A stretch of DNA of 64,000 nucleotides from Blastopirellula marina DSM 3645 (GTDB lineage: Bacteria; Planctomycetota; Planctomycetia; Pirellulales; Pirellulaceae), in the NCBI RefSeq assembly GCF_000153105.1, contig NZ_CH672377.1, forward strand, positions 152,603 through 216,602. The letters run 5' to 3'. This document shows, piece by piece, positions 31,701-36,333 of the stretch. A program made the position numbers and the translations under genes. Under the pieces are notes generated by a model that did no database searches, was not told the DNA's origin, and saw only the letters and a program-made list of their open reading frames with translations. Numbering within the stretch: the stretch's first letter is position 1; the number at the start of each line of letters is the position of its first letter.

Positions 31701-32080
31701 TCGAACAGCCGTATGTAGCTGTCCAGCCAACTCAAATTAGTGCCATCGTCAAGGTAGTTCGCGTCCAAGTCGACCGAAAACGTTTGCCCTGCCGAGAGCG
31801 ACACCTTGTAGAAATCGACGTCACTGGAAGCGAAGGTTCCATCGCCCACACTCCCTTCGATGACGTATTGCGTATCGACGACGAACGCCGCGGTTTGGGC
31901 AGTCAGTATTGAATCGTTGTCCTCGACCGAGACCAGATCCGCCGCCAGCAATTGGCGAACTTCCAGTTGCTCATGCCGGTGAGATCGAGTGTTGATACGC
32001 GCCTTGGGGAGCCGTTGCTTTTTCCATTTTAGCCCCAATTTCTTCAGCGTTTCCGTCCAGGTAAAGATCGACCTACGCAT
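13748..32080 (-). CDS. Giant exported RHS protein with pre-peptidase-like and Calx-beta repeats
   Basis: 6,110 residues in one open frame. The ATG at 32080 has AAAGGA 8 bases upstream. Domain order by reading: basic N-terminus ending in HEQLEVRQLLAAD (about 36-48), a LEPR-XLL-type export segment; about residues 50-3600, 18 repeats of pre-peptidase C-terminal (PPC) type, each with a (I/V)GDG...(S/T)(A/S)DVD(L/F)Y start and an FYIGVSSYYN-like end, with 7 Calx-beta domains (GEDSSTVTFTVRLNP, VTVDYATADGT) after repeats 7, 9, 11, 13, 14, 17 and 18; an SdrD-B-like domain near 3605 (GNVFADTNGAGTWD); calcium-type repeats (DTDGDGL, DTDNDGL) at about 3718-3880; a Cys stretch (CNCDCSCS) near 4157; RHS/YD repeats from about 4345; and the RHS core ending YYEAELGRWISADPLGFD...YRYVGNSP near 5925. 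The last ~165 residues are a separate C-terminal domain. The protein is probably surface-attached or secreted, and the calcium-binding repeats would stiffen it. Function: adhesion or toxin delivery, undecided. Confidence 0.93.
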   Translation of the reverse strand: MRRSIFTWTETLKKLGLKWKKQRLPKARINTRSHRHEQLEVRQLLAADLVSVEDNDSILTAQTAAFVVDTQYVIEGSVGDGTFASSDVDFYKVSLSAGQTFSVDLDANYLDDGTNLSWLDSYIRLFDSSGNQVAVDDNGESENDFYSYLDSYLSFTAVTSGDFYIGVSGYGNSGYDPATSGSGSSGSSGDYILQLLATDPIPPDAYGDQISTAESVSLTPSVLTEINGEVGDGAFESKDVDLFEVTLAAGERLSIDIDANYLDNGSNLSNLNSYLRVFNASGSQLAASNYGAGDNDFYSTGNDGYLSFLAPSAGTYYIGVSSYYNRYYSATVAGSGSTSTNSAATGDYRLQLFTEGAPTADAEGDDLTTAQTVSLTENVLTEIDAEIGDGLFPGKDIDLFQVTLQQGQALTIDIDANYLDTGGGWYSDLNSYLRLFDASGNELAENNYGYSANDYSGYNDSYLTFVAPTTGTFYIGVSSQYNPSYDPTTAGSGNDYTSYNSHGEYRLQLLASEPLPADSAGEELLGAQTVTLTENVTTEIDATIGDGWYQSADVDLYAVTLDAGDRLLVDIDANYLDDGTPDSSLNSYLRIFNASGSQISFNDNATSDSDDSSGSDSYLLFVAPSSGTFYIGVSSYYNRYYDSNSLGSGATSTSSSATGDYRLQLTDIGPPSPDSAGDDISSAQTVALTEDVSVEIDAEIGDGLYYSADVDMYAVTMTQGQRLAIDIDATRLDDGTWYSSLNSYLRLFDASGNSLLANDNDRSLNDYYDVGSDGYLWFVAPSAGTFYIGVSSYYNRYYDATTEGSGGTSTSTAAEGEYKLQLLLAPALPPDNPGEDIASAQTISLTPEVQVELDGSIGDGTYGSADVDLYAVTLAAGQTIRIDVDAVKLDGDGSSLSSLNSYVRMFDASGTQLSSNNNGTSSNDYSSSADSYLEFTAFSGGTYYIGVSSYYNRNYDPTTAGSGQTSTNAAAIGDYKLQLLAETPPEPDSAGEELSTAEVLELDPFVPVEIDAEIGDGAYFTSDVDLYAVTLTVGQTVTFDLDAYWDDEGNTISSLNGYLRLFDSAGNQLKSNSSGHSDNDHSQYYWGYHYFNYQDSFLTFTATAAGTYYLGVSSDYNTNYDPETTGTGQASSYTQASGAYKLQVLADGPAITVDDVSVGEDSSTVTFTVRLNPLSDETVTVDYATADGTALAGSDYTAISGTLTFAPGTATQTVTVAIADDGILEDPESFTLQLSNISSNATLLDSEATATIADAAGDELSRALDVSLTPEVQVELEGSIGDGTYGSADVDLYAVTLAAGQTIRIDVDAVKLDGDGSSLSSLNSYVRMFDASGTQLSYNNNGTSSNDYSSSADSYLEFTAFNGGTYYIGVSSYYGRNYDPTVAGSGQASTNAAAIGDYKLQLLAETPPAPDSAGEELSTAQVVELDPFVPVEIDATIGDGAYFTSDVDFYAVTLFEGQTVTFDIDAYWDDEGNTISSLNSYLRLFDSAGNQLQSNSSSHSDNDHSEYYWGYHYFNYQDSFLTFTALTAGTYYLGVSSDYNTNYDPEETGSGSTSTSNSASGAYKLQVLADGPALTVDDVFVGEDSSTVTFTVRLNPLSDETVTVDYATADGTALAGSDYTATSGTLTFAPGTATQTVTVAIADDGILEDPESFTLQLLNISSNATLLDSEATATIADAAGDELSRALDVSLTPEVAVELEGSIGDGTYGSADVDLYAVTLAAGQTIRIDIDALRLDGDGTALSSLNSYVRMFNSTGTQLSANDNGASPNDYSSSADSYLSFTAFSGGTYYIGVSSYYGRNYDPTTAGSGQTSTNAAAIGDYKLQLLTETPPTPDSAGEELSTAQVVELDPFVPVEIDAEIGDGAYFTSDVDLYAVTLTVGQTVTFDLDAYWDDEGNTISSLNGYLRLFDSAGNQLKSNSSGHSDNDYSQYYWGYHYFNYQDSFLTFTATTAGTYYLGVSSDYNTNYDPEATGSGQASSYTQASGAYKLQVLADGPALTVDDVFVGEDSSTVTFTVRLNPLSDETVTVDYATADGTALTGSDYTATSGTLTFAPGTATQTVTVTILDDGVLEDPESFTLQLSNISANATLLDSEATATIADAAGDELSRALDVSLTPEVAVELDGSIGDGTYGSADVDLYAVTLSAGQTIRIDVDAVKLDGDGTALSSLNSYVRMFNSTGTQLSANDNGASPNDYSSSADSYLSFTAFSGGTYYIGVSSYYGRNYDPTTAGSGQTSTSTAAVGAYKLQLLAETPPEPDSAGEELSTAEVLELDPFVPVEIDATIGDGAYFTSDVDFYAVTLFAGQTVTFDVDAYLLDSGTQLSPLDAHLRLFDAAGTLLLTNSYALSDNDNTGYNYRDPFLTFTATTAGTYYLGVSSAYNTSYDPEVTGSGQTSGYTESAGAYKLQVLADGPAITVDDVSVGEDSSTVTFTVRLNPLSDETVTIDYATADGTALAGSDYTTTSGTLTFAPGTATQTVTVAIADDGILEDPESFTLQLSNISANATLLDSEATATITPEPGDDFLSAQNVSITPGVTTELSGNIGDGSYGTADVDLYAVYLFEGQTLSIDIDAQQLDDGNQLSDLESYLRVFNDAGSQLRYSYDNLSPNDYASSDDAFISFLATTTGMYYIGVSSEYNRNYNSATLGSGQTSANADAIGDYKLQLTASERLLSVEDVKVGEDSSTVTFTVELDYASDEVVTVDFTTVDGTALAGSDYLTASGSLTFAAGTTSQVVTVTILDDGVLEDPESFTLQLSSPVGAALANSEATATIGDAAGDDLANALEIALTEGNWSTIDGEIGDGTYSASDVDIYQVTLEANHQLIIDIDAIYDDATGYVSGATLNSYIRIFDATGNQVTYNDNAQSDNDYQPSSGNDSYLSFVAITSGTYFIGVSSYYNHNYDPTSVNSGSTSSSSSAFGEYTLQLQDVGAVDPDALGEELTTAQEVELVDNQATELEAEIGDGHYLTTDVDLIKVTLAMGQTLTVDVDANYLDDGTTLSSLDSYLRIFDANGNQVAASNYGASTNDYSAGNDAYLSYVATAAGSYYIGISSNQNSNYDPTTIGSNTIAASTSVMGAYKLQLQTNTPPTPDVPGQSLASAQVVDLSDNQLHELTAEIGDSQYVSADADLYQVTLFQGQTLTIDTDANRLDDGSTLSSLKSYLRIFDDSGNQLLYNYNGTSGDDYSSSNDSYLEFIAPAAGIYYVGVSSEYNRNYNPVTGENGTYSSNSAALGQYKLQLQAKDRALTINDVQTGEDASTVTFTVTLNPTHSETVTVDYSTVDGTALAGSDYTATSGTLTFAPGVSTQTVTVTILDDGIVEDSESFSLLLSNAVNATIVDAEGIATIADAAGDVISRALEVTLAENVTVEVEGVIGDGTYGTADVDLYQVSLELGQDLLIDIDAYRDDSGNYLSPLNSFLRVFDASGNPLTSNNDASSENDYSTYSYGDSYLLFTAPAEGTYYIGVSSTYNQSYDVTAPGSGSSSTSSAAIGSYKLQLTAKGPMLRVADIVVDEDAGTATFTVTLHPADDETVTVDYATADGTAVAGSDYVATAGTLTFAAGETSKIVTVDILNDGIFENPESFTFSLSNAVHATIGDSAAVATIQSREIVSSIQGNVFADTNGAGTWDVGSEQGLENIEVHVIDLAGRILATTYTDAQGHYEFNLESWVRAPRIEVVAPQNMAPTSGAAGQGTPLSSNVSPISHQSAIIIDALASVDIGLVADSDGDGVADSLEAHYGLNVGTLDDRTADTDNDGLPDLVEQFDLGSDPTDSDTDGDGLSDLFENALAWDPDSVYAYADQDNDRLPDLLEWALFGSDVNNADADGDLLPDYEELVEFGSNPWLSDTDGDGVDDFIEFNLQFDPTSSDSDNDGTPDAEEQDAIDAIAGGSVPSGNVEEDEVRLRLTIGDNSGSHSERYKFFVGPSFVTNPVHGQVNSFNRTFGIDQTLEFRVEHVSSTLDNPDYDWDTNIAYIEGGGAIFYDPANIIPGYGDSGNYYWNQIVGQTGTLWTHQVKLSGPEPTDIFVANLDDDDDNGIPDYQDPKTDLADDDLIPVTLAAFDHLPVEASGYFTISASGGVKLWWNNNGTPEEISSGTQLDFREQHALYAEPLSAGEAVIEATFTLTDSTGLFTQLGELSDRITLTVAPNGPTAAEDSTTTEDEDPCNCDCSCSVGPPEKAPEPATGSKTNRQVSVDFKLSGYRPPGSIIAVDWYLDGGSTETIYYSTDELPQYGDVTVPFSHQFNVSEMGTGVYSYTATLRSDSFDAGLPSSTFTGQLTVSKQDSSLGNGGISDLGKITATANGAIIDLGDGDGKHFLANGDGTFSLADEPYSLLTQNSDGGYTLTNQADQTLEFDSNGRIQTLTEANGQTTTYSYADGDGDAVADEISEITNSFGETVAYSYTDGLLTSVTDIAGRVTSYTYDSENRIETVTSPDPDGLGALSPMVETYAYDSHGEIASVTAANGKTTQYIRDSHGNLTQKILPDGSSVYYDSYSSRGLASAGLGTIQNPAPLGQADDTWGSIVNGSGIVTYYATDSHGNITRTKDELGNITFYLRNAAGLVTKMIQPDPDGAGPLETPVYEYAYDSRGNLLTEILPDGSVRQWEYHATWNEPIKFTDANGNITLYAYDSNYALLLSETAIIGQIDDGNNLETDDLTTLYTYTSPPTIAFDPPQGLIASITEADGVVTEFEYDQYGNLTKTTYAVGTTDEAFTTATYDAAGNMLTETDELGNTTTYTYDSLDRVISITSSDPDGAGPLSATVISYAYNAFDLVAMETINGRTTSYTYDSDGRLSSITEEDPDDTGLLASPETSYTYDTDGNVLTVTDPLGNVTTYAYTDGLLTSVTGADPDDAGPLSAPVTSYTYNDNGQILTITDPLSRVTTYEYDNLGRQISVTYPDPDGGGALLSLSETTVYDLFGRVASRTDTAGVETSYTYDPEGNLLTETTPLGTTTYAYDELNRRVEIETADPDGGGALNALTTIYVYNAAGMLASVTTPVGTTTYAYDNRRRRTSVTQADPDGAGPQTAPVSSTTYDDAGNVLTETDALGNVTSYEYDALNRVVEITSPDPDGAGALTSPVTGYEYDEFGQLVSMTDPNGGVTTYVYDDLGRKIAEVSPDPDGGDALTAPEVSYAYDANGQLVSMTDPLGNETVYEYDNLGRQISVTLPDPDGVGAATSPVTTYVYDAAGQLSSMTDPLGRTTSYTYDALGRTLTETLPDPDDGGALTAPVTTYVYGADGRLASVEDAENQTVSYTYTASGQIATMTDPRGVTTYTYDALGRQLSITEPDPDDAGPLAAPVTTYVYNDDGQLESMSTLDGATSYEYDALGRTIKVTTPDPDGAGSLLAAWTVYSYDALGRTLSETDRLGHETSYDYDNLGRLILKTDAEGGETEYTYDANGNRLTLTDPEENTTTWTYDALNRMLTNTNELSDTRYYEYDSAGNLTEYIDRNGRVINYEYDNLQRRITENWLDGMSIVHTISYSYDAASQLIEASDSAATYTFIYDNLGRNTSTEHDLAALGFDVVIDEAYDALNRRISLAVEIDGSDDLESEYAYDYLNRMTQVTQAGQVGGNTVAEKRVDFTYDAEDKYQFTSITRYADLAGTETVATSTYSYDNADQLTSLTHVDGGSSSSTLAEYTYSYDEGNRLTGFTVYGYSAEDATYNYDDTDQLTGADRSGTTDDESYAYDENGNRIGGGYSTGDINQILSDGTYNYTYDDEGNRLTKTNISTGEVIEYSWDYRNRLTSIITKDSLSVVTHEVEYTYDAFNRRIVKSIDVDGAVSGTAVEEIYIYDGMREERGNAGDHMLLVFDEAGNLTNRFLYGPHVDQVLASEEVASTATAGDVLWVLTDNLGTVRDLAEYDAGTDATTIVNHFAYDAFGQVASETNSAVDFLFAFTGRERDEESSLQYSRARYYEAELGRWISADPLGFDAMDPNLYRYVGNSPSFAIDPSGLEIYLVDRPIGGWAPTHPLNPLDHTFIVVTDEKGNIIGTYSWGNGNDASNPSHWYQDQAYDVLAAILALQNGRAKIAGNDSMNPYVIEAFRLLSEAGSPSAHHHGGAILNCKTEAERLLKLAQEIMKAANSANPKKAIEELLYKYGLGDPPKIYLPEEPTWILK
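24650..29560. repeat. Four near-identical ~1.26-kb DNA repeats inside the giant gene
   Basis: The PPC-PPC-Calx-beta module recurs with little DNA change. For example, the Calx segment GAATCTTCGCC(G/T)AC recurs near 24810, 26060, 27330 and 28600, i.e. every 1.25-1.27 kb. This points to recent unequal recombination, and copy number may vary between cells. Confidence 0.75.
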
Positions 32081-32393
32081 GGCAAGAGTCCTTTGCTGCG
32101 TTGCGGCTAGATTTTATGGAGAGGAGTCTTTCACTAGATTAGCTACCCCTCGCAATTGGGACCCCGGCTTTTGCAGAAGAGGCCCTCTCTAGAGGAGTGC
32201 CCGCAATTTATCGAACGAATCTTTCATAAGCAACCGTTTTTATGAAAAACTTTCTAAAGTTGCCCCAACCCTTTTAATCGACAGCAGTTACGGAATACAA
32301 ATGTTCGATTAATGTGCAGCGAAAAACGTGATAGCAGCCGTCAATGCGAAATTGCTTCTGATTGCATTGCCATGTCTCGAGAATCGACCGCGA
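32081..32393. other. Gap between the giant gene and the sulfotransferase gene
   Basis: 313 bp with no convincing gene. It should contain the promoter and leader of the giant RHS gene; AT-rich stretches lie around 32220-32300, but I cannot assign -35/-10 boxes. Confidence 0.5.
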
Positions 32394-34880
32394 CTATTCA
32401 GGAAGCACTTTCTTCAGAGAATCAAGATGTCGTTCATAGCGTTTCCAGGCCCCCACGGACGAATGATAAACGGGCTGCCGAACTTGCCATTTGCTAGGTG
32501 TCTGAACAGCTCGTTTTGATCCTTGAAAATCGAGGCACGCCTCGTCCCATGGCAAGCCGCAAAATTCAACCATCCGCCGGCTTTCTTCTTCCTGATTGGC
32601 CACTAGTTCTTCGTAACGCACATCAAGGATTCGCAGTGAGGTTACTTCCTTCCAATGCGCCATCAAGCGGCGATATCCCTGGAAATAAATCGCCGCTGCG
32701 TCCAGATCACAAAACGGCCATTCGAGATTTTGGCGGAAACAAGAAACGCAGACATCGAGCGGATCGCGTCGAACGTGGATGACTTGGGCGCGAGGGAAAA
32801 GCCGGGCAATAAATCCAAGATGCCGAAAATTGATCGGCATCTTGTCCGTGACTCGCAGTGCGGAAGCAGCAAGCTTGCGAAGTTGTTCCAAATAGGAGTC
32901 GGCCATCTCTCTGGCGACTTGCTGCGTGAGCAAACTTGCGGCCTGCGGATAGCGTGCTTCCGAGTTCAACCGTCGCGGTAAAGTGAGCGTCAAATCGGCG
33001 ATGTCGACCCGCTCTCCCGCCCCGTAGACATCGGGATGACTTGAAAGAATCTGTTCCACTAATGTTGTTCCAGATCGCGGCATTCCGACAATAAACACCG
33101 GCAATTCGCTCTCCGATCCAAAGCGATCGCTATGCTCCCGGAAATACTCCTCGCCGAAAATCTCCATAAACTCTTGGGTATGGAACTGGGCTCTTTTTTG
33201 CATTTCACGATCGCCAGAGCGCAAAAGGCCGCGAGGATCTTCGCATTTCAGTCGATTGGCGATTTGGTAATGCTCGAAGGCGGCGTCATAGTTTTTGTCC
33301 GCATCATACAGCCCTGCCAGGGCAAAATGCATCAGCACCTGTTCGCGGAACGGAAGATCGCCGCGATCCAATAAGCCTCTTACCTGCTGGATCGAACGCG
33401 GCACGTCGTCCACTTTTTTGGATCGAGCCAATTCGAACTGGGCCAATGCCCGCCGCGGATCGAAACGGACCGCGGCGGAGAAGGCTGCGCAGGCGTCGTC
33501 GATGCGGCCTTGCTCCAGATAGATTTTTCCTAGCGACTCGTGGGCAGGGGCGAATCCAGAGGCCAAGCGTATCGATTCCTCAATCTTCCCTAGCGCCTCG
33601 GCGTGCCGCCCCATGTTAATGAGCGCCGCCCCCCAGGCCTCCATCGCTTCGGCGCTCGGGGCGAATTTTGCCGCTGAACTCAGATGTAGGAGCGCTCGCT
33701 CGCCCAGTTCCTCTCGTTCCGTTAGTTCCAGCCTGGCGCGTTTGTCCGGTGTTAGTCGCGAAGCTAAAACCATTCCCAGCAAAAGATGCGCTGGCGCAAA
33801 TTTCGCGTTCGCTTTCAAGGCCTTCACGCAATACTGTACGACTTGATCTGGATCGGCCAGGATCTCGCAACACGTCGCCAGTCCCAGCAATGCCGGTCCA
33901 TGGCACGGATCTCGGAAAAGTATTTCCGTCAGGATTTCCAGTCCCTTTTGAGGGTTGCCTCGCAGTCTTTCAAGATGAGCGAGTTCGACAAGTGCTTCGC
34001 TGGAGCCGGGACGCAATTCCAAGGCTCTTTGCAATGCCATTTCCGCCGCATCGAATTGTTGAGATTGGCGCCGACTTACGGCGATCAATAAGTACGCGCG
34101 AAAAAATTCAGGATTCAGTTCGAGCGCTCTCTCGAAGCTGGTTACGGCTTCCGAGGCTCTTTCTTGCGCCAGTTGACTGACTCCATAGTTGACATGCGCT
34201 GTGACGTTTTCAGGAAAGCGCTCAAGAAGTCTCTTGAAGATTTGCTCGGCCTCTTCATGACGATTTTCTTGCCCGAACGCTTCGCCAAAGCAGTTGGCTA
34301 GTTCCACGCTTTGAGGAAAACGCTCAACAGGTTCGGACAACAAATCGATCACTTCCCGAGTCTTTCCACGCTCCATCCAATGACGAGCCAGCTTGATGTA
34401 AGCATTCAAATCATCGGGAAATTCGCCCAACCGTTGGCGAAGAATTTGCTCGGCTTGCTCGGAATCTCCAATGGCGACTGTTGATCTGGATGAAGCCTCC
34501 GGCGACTTTGGAACGCTTGTTTGGCCTTGAAGCTTCAGCGACACAGCGGCCAAATTACGGCGTGCTTCCTCGCATGCGGAATCGAGCGAAATCGCTTTTC
34601 GAAAACAGGACTCTGCGATTCGCAAATCTCCTAAAGCCATTCGAGCCACGCCCAAACTGTTGTAGAGCACGCCAATTGTCGGCCCGATTTCTACGGCCTG
34701 TTCTAAAAAGACGACAGCCTCCCGATCTTTCCCCTGCTCGTGAAGATTCAGGCCCAGCAGGTGAAGTGCGTTCAGGTCCTTCGAAGTATCGATGAGGATT
34801 TGGCGATACGTTCGCTCAGCGGCTGCTAAATCACCAGCCCTATGCAGCTGAAATGCAGCCTGCAATCCGTTTTTCATCAT
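32394..34880 (-). CDS. TPR-repeat sulfotransferase
   Basis: About 828 residues from the ATG at 34880; a TTG at 34916 would add 12. The N-terminal ~550 residues are a series of tetratricopeptide repeats (for example ALHLLGLNLHEQGKDREAVVFLEQA, split here by helix turns), the C-terminal ~250 a sulfotransferase. PAPS-binding loop FIVGMPRSGTTLVEQILSSH begins near residue 592, and the 3'-phosphate motif VIHVRRDPLDVCVSCF lies about 110 residues later. Such fusions modify proteins or glycans with sulfate. It lies 313 bp upstream of the giant RHS gene on the same strand; whether that protein is its target is unknown. Confidence 0.88.
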   Translation of the reverse strand: MMKNGLQAAFQLHRAGDLAAAERTYRQILIDTSKDLNALHLLGLNLHEQGKDREAVVFLEQAVEIGPTIGVLYNSLGVARMALGDLRIAESCFRKAISLDSACEEARRNLAAVSLKLQGQTSVPKSPEASSRSTVAIGDSEQAEQILRQRLGEFPDDLNAYIKLARHWMERGKTREVIDLLSEPVERFPQSVELANCFGEAFGQENRHEEAEQIFKRLLERFPENVTAHVNYGVSQLAQERASEAVTSFERALELNPEFFRAYLLIAVSRRQSQQFDAAEMALQRALELRPGSSEALVELAHLERLRGNPQKGLEILTEILFRDPCHGPALLGLATCCEILADPDQVVQYCVKALKANAKFAPAHLLLGMVLASRLTPDKRARLELTEREELGERALLHLSSAAKFAPSAEAMEAWGAALINMGRHAEALGKIEESIRLASGFAPAHESLGKIYLEQGRIDDACAAFSAAVRFDPRRALAQFELARSKKVDDVPRSIQQVRGLLDRGDLPFREQVLMHFALAGLYDADKNYDAAFEHYQIANRLKCEDPRGLLRSGDREMQKRAQFHTQEFMEIFGEEYFREHSDRFGSESELPVFIVGMPRSGTTLVEQILSSHPDVYGAGERVDIADLTLTLPRRLNSEARYPQAASLLTQQVAREMADSYLEQLRKLAASALRVTDKMPINFRHLGFIARLFPRAQVIHVRRDPLDVCVSCFRQNLEWPFCDLDAAAIYFQGYRRLMAHWKEVTSLRILDVRYEELVANQEEESRRMVEFCGLPWDEACLDFQGSKRAVQTPSKWQVRQPVYHSSVGAWKRYERHLDSLKKVLPE

Positions 34881-35229
34881 TTCCCGATTTGTGAATTGGA
34901 ACGTTTGTGAAGTCAAGAGGGCGACTGTGGCAAAAACGGATTATGATGGAGCTAAAGGAGCATGTCTAGAATTGACGGTCGGACAGCGCGGATTGCGGCG
35001 AGCGCTTCGCCGAAAGCACGCGTAGCCTTTGCGATAGGCCGACTTGTTTCCAAATACTTTCAAGCGTAAATCTCAAGCGTTCGCCGGGCGACATTTTGTT
35101 TCGCTGCGATTTTGCGGCGATCGCCGCCGAGAACCTAATCTGGTCAAAACGGCTGCAGTCTGGTGGATTCGACAGTACAAAAGCGTGGGAATCGTCGCCA
35201 TGAGGAGAACGCACAAATCGGCTGGAACT
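34881..35229. other. Gap with no convincing gene
   Basis: 349 bp between the sulfotransferase gene and the prepilin-like micro-ORF. Only short overlapping frames occur, none with a ribosome-binding site or recognisable product. Boundary between cargo and mobility genes. Confidence 0.4.
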
Positions 35230-35349
35230 TCAACTTCCTCGTCGAAATCCTTGGGGCTGTGAAACCATCAAGATCAAAACGCCGATGCTCGCACTCATTA
35301 TCAGAAGTTCGAGCACCGTAATTCCGCGTTTGCGAGCGAAAATGTCCAC
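35230..35349 (-). CDS. 39-residue prepilin-like micro-ORF
   Basis: Starts GTG at 35349, ends at TGA 35230. Sequence opens DIFARKRGITVLELLIMSA and continues with a hydrophobic stretch (SIGVLILMV) before stopping after QPQGFRRGS. KRG followed by ITVLE has the glycine cleavage site and the Glu at mature position 5 of type IV prepilins and pseudopilins. Only the leader and transmembrane helix are present, so this is either a truncated pilin gene or a membrane microprotein. No strong ribosome-binding site. Confidence 0.35.
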   Translation of the reverse strand: MDIFARKRGITVLELLIMSASIGVLILMVSQPQGFRRGS

Positions 35350-35373
35350 GGAAAACGCCCCCGAAACCCCTTA

Positions 35374-35577
35374 TTAAAAATGCCGCCTCGCACTTGGCGG
35401 CAGCTTCACCATCTCTTTCTTCTGACGTTCCAAATAACTCTGCAAATCTTTCTCCGAAACCCGCTTGCACGTTACGATTTCGTAACACGGGAGTTCGCCG
35501 GTGGCGATCAGCTTGTACACCGAGCCAACACAGACTCGCAATTCGCTTGCCACTTCTTTGACGGTCAATAGGTCCAT
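35374..35577 (-). CDS. Excisionase-family DNA-binding protein
   Basis: 67 residues, MerR/HTH_17 'excisionase' fold: LLTVKEVASELRVCVGSVYKLIATGELP, then the wing IVTCKRVSEKDLQSYLERQK. Such proteins bend DNA for excision of integrated elements or act as small regulators. In an element bounded by a tRNA scar, a directionality factor is a reasonable reading, but the matching integrase is not in the window. Confidence 0.78.
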   Translation of the reverse strand: MDLLTVKEVASELRVCVGSVYKLIATGELPCYEIVTCKRVSEKDLQSYLERQKKEMVKLPPSARRHF

Positions 35578-35601
35578 AAAAACCTTCCAAATGAAGTTCG
35601 T

Positions 35602-36330
35602 TCAATTCATGTCAATATCGAAGCCTGGACGGACGTAGCCACTGAGCGGATGAGGTTTGGGAGCGGTCAGCGTCGCAGCGGCGGTGAGTACCATGACAAT
35701 TTTGATCACGTCTTTCGCTTGGACAGGGGCGATAGGAAGAGAACGAAGGATGGTCTCTTGCTGGCCGATTGGGCTCGTCGCGGTCTGGCAGAGCATCGAT
35801 AAGACAAGTTCGATGCAGACCGCCTCCTCAACGTCGTTGCGAGTCAGTCGCTTGCTGTCTTCAAGCTGACTGGCGAACGCCTTGGCTTCGTCATCCGGCT
35901 GCATATGGAATTGGGTTTTGACTGGCTGTCCTTGCCAGCTGCGCCAAATGACGACTGGTTGATCGTAGTAGCGACTGCGGAAGGCGATCGCTTCTTCGCT
36001 AAACCAGATCGTGAGTCGGCTGGCGAAAAACTGCCGGGCTAAAGCTTCCGGCGCCAAGGTTCGCAGTAGTTGCGACGCGAAGGAGCCAATCATTAATCCG
36101 CCCAGGATGGAGAAAGCGATTCGCAATCCGACTTCATCGATCCCAAGGTGCGACCAGACAATCACGACAGAAACGCCGTTGATGATCCAGATCAGGCATT
36201 CGGTAGCGAACTTTCCCCAACCGATGCTGCGCCAATGAACGACGCGGGCCGAGACGACTGCTCGACGCTTATCGGGATCAAACAGAAGCGGCGGCCATGG
36301 GGAAAGGCCGGGCGCCGACACGCGGATCAT
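35602..36330 (-). CDS. Membrane protein of the transfer gene cluster
   Basis: 242 residues, not recognised. Two adjacent hydrophobic spans near residues 44-90 (CLIWIINGVSVVIVWSHL and LRIAFSILGGLMIGSFAS), a central soluble domain, and a hydrophobic stretch near the C-terminus (VIKIVMVLTAAATL). The start lies 3 bp after the coupling-protein stop, so it is co-translated with it and may anchor that soluble ATPase at the membrane. This is inference from gene order. Confidence 0.6.
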   Translation of the reverse strand: MIRVSAPGLSPWPPLLFDPDKRRAVVSARVVHWRSIGWGKFATECLIWIINGVSVVIVWSHLGIDEVGLRIAFSILGGLMIGSFASQLLRTLAPEALARQFFASRLTIWFSEEAIAFRSRYYDQPVVIWRSWQGQPVKTQFHMQPDDEAKAFASQLEDSKRLTRNDVEEAVCIELVLSMLCQTATSPIGQQETILRSLPIAPVQAKDVIKIVMVLTAAATLTAPKPHPLSGYVRPGFDIDMN

Positions 36331-36333
36331 GGT

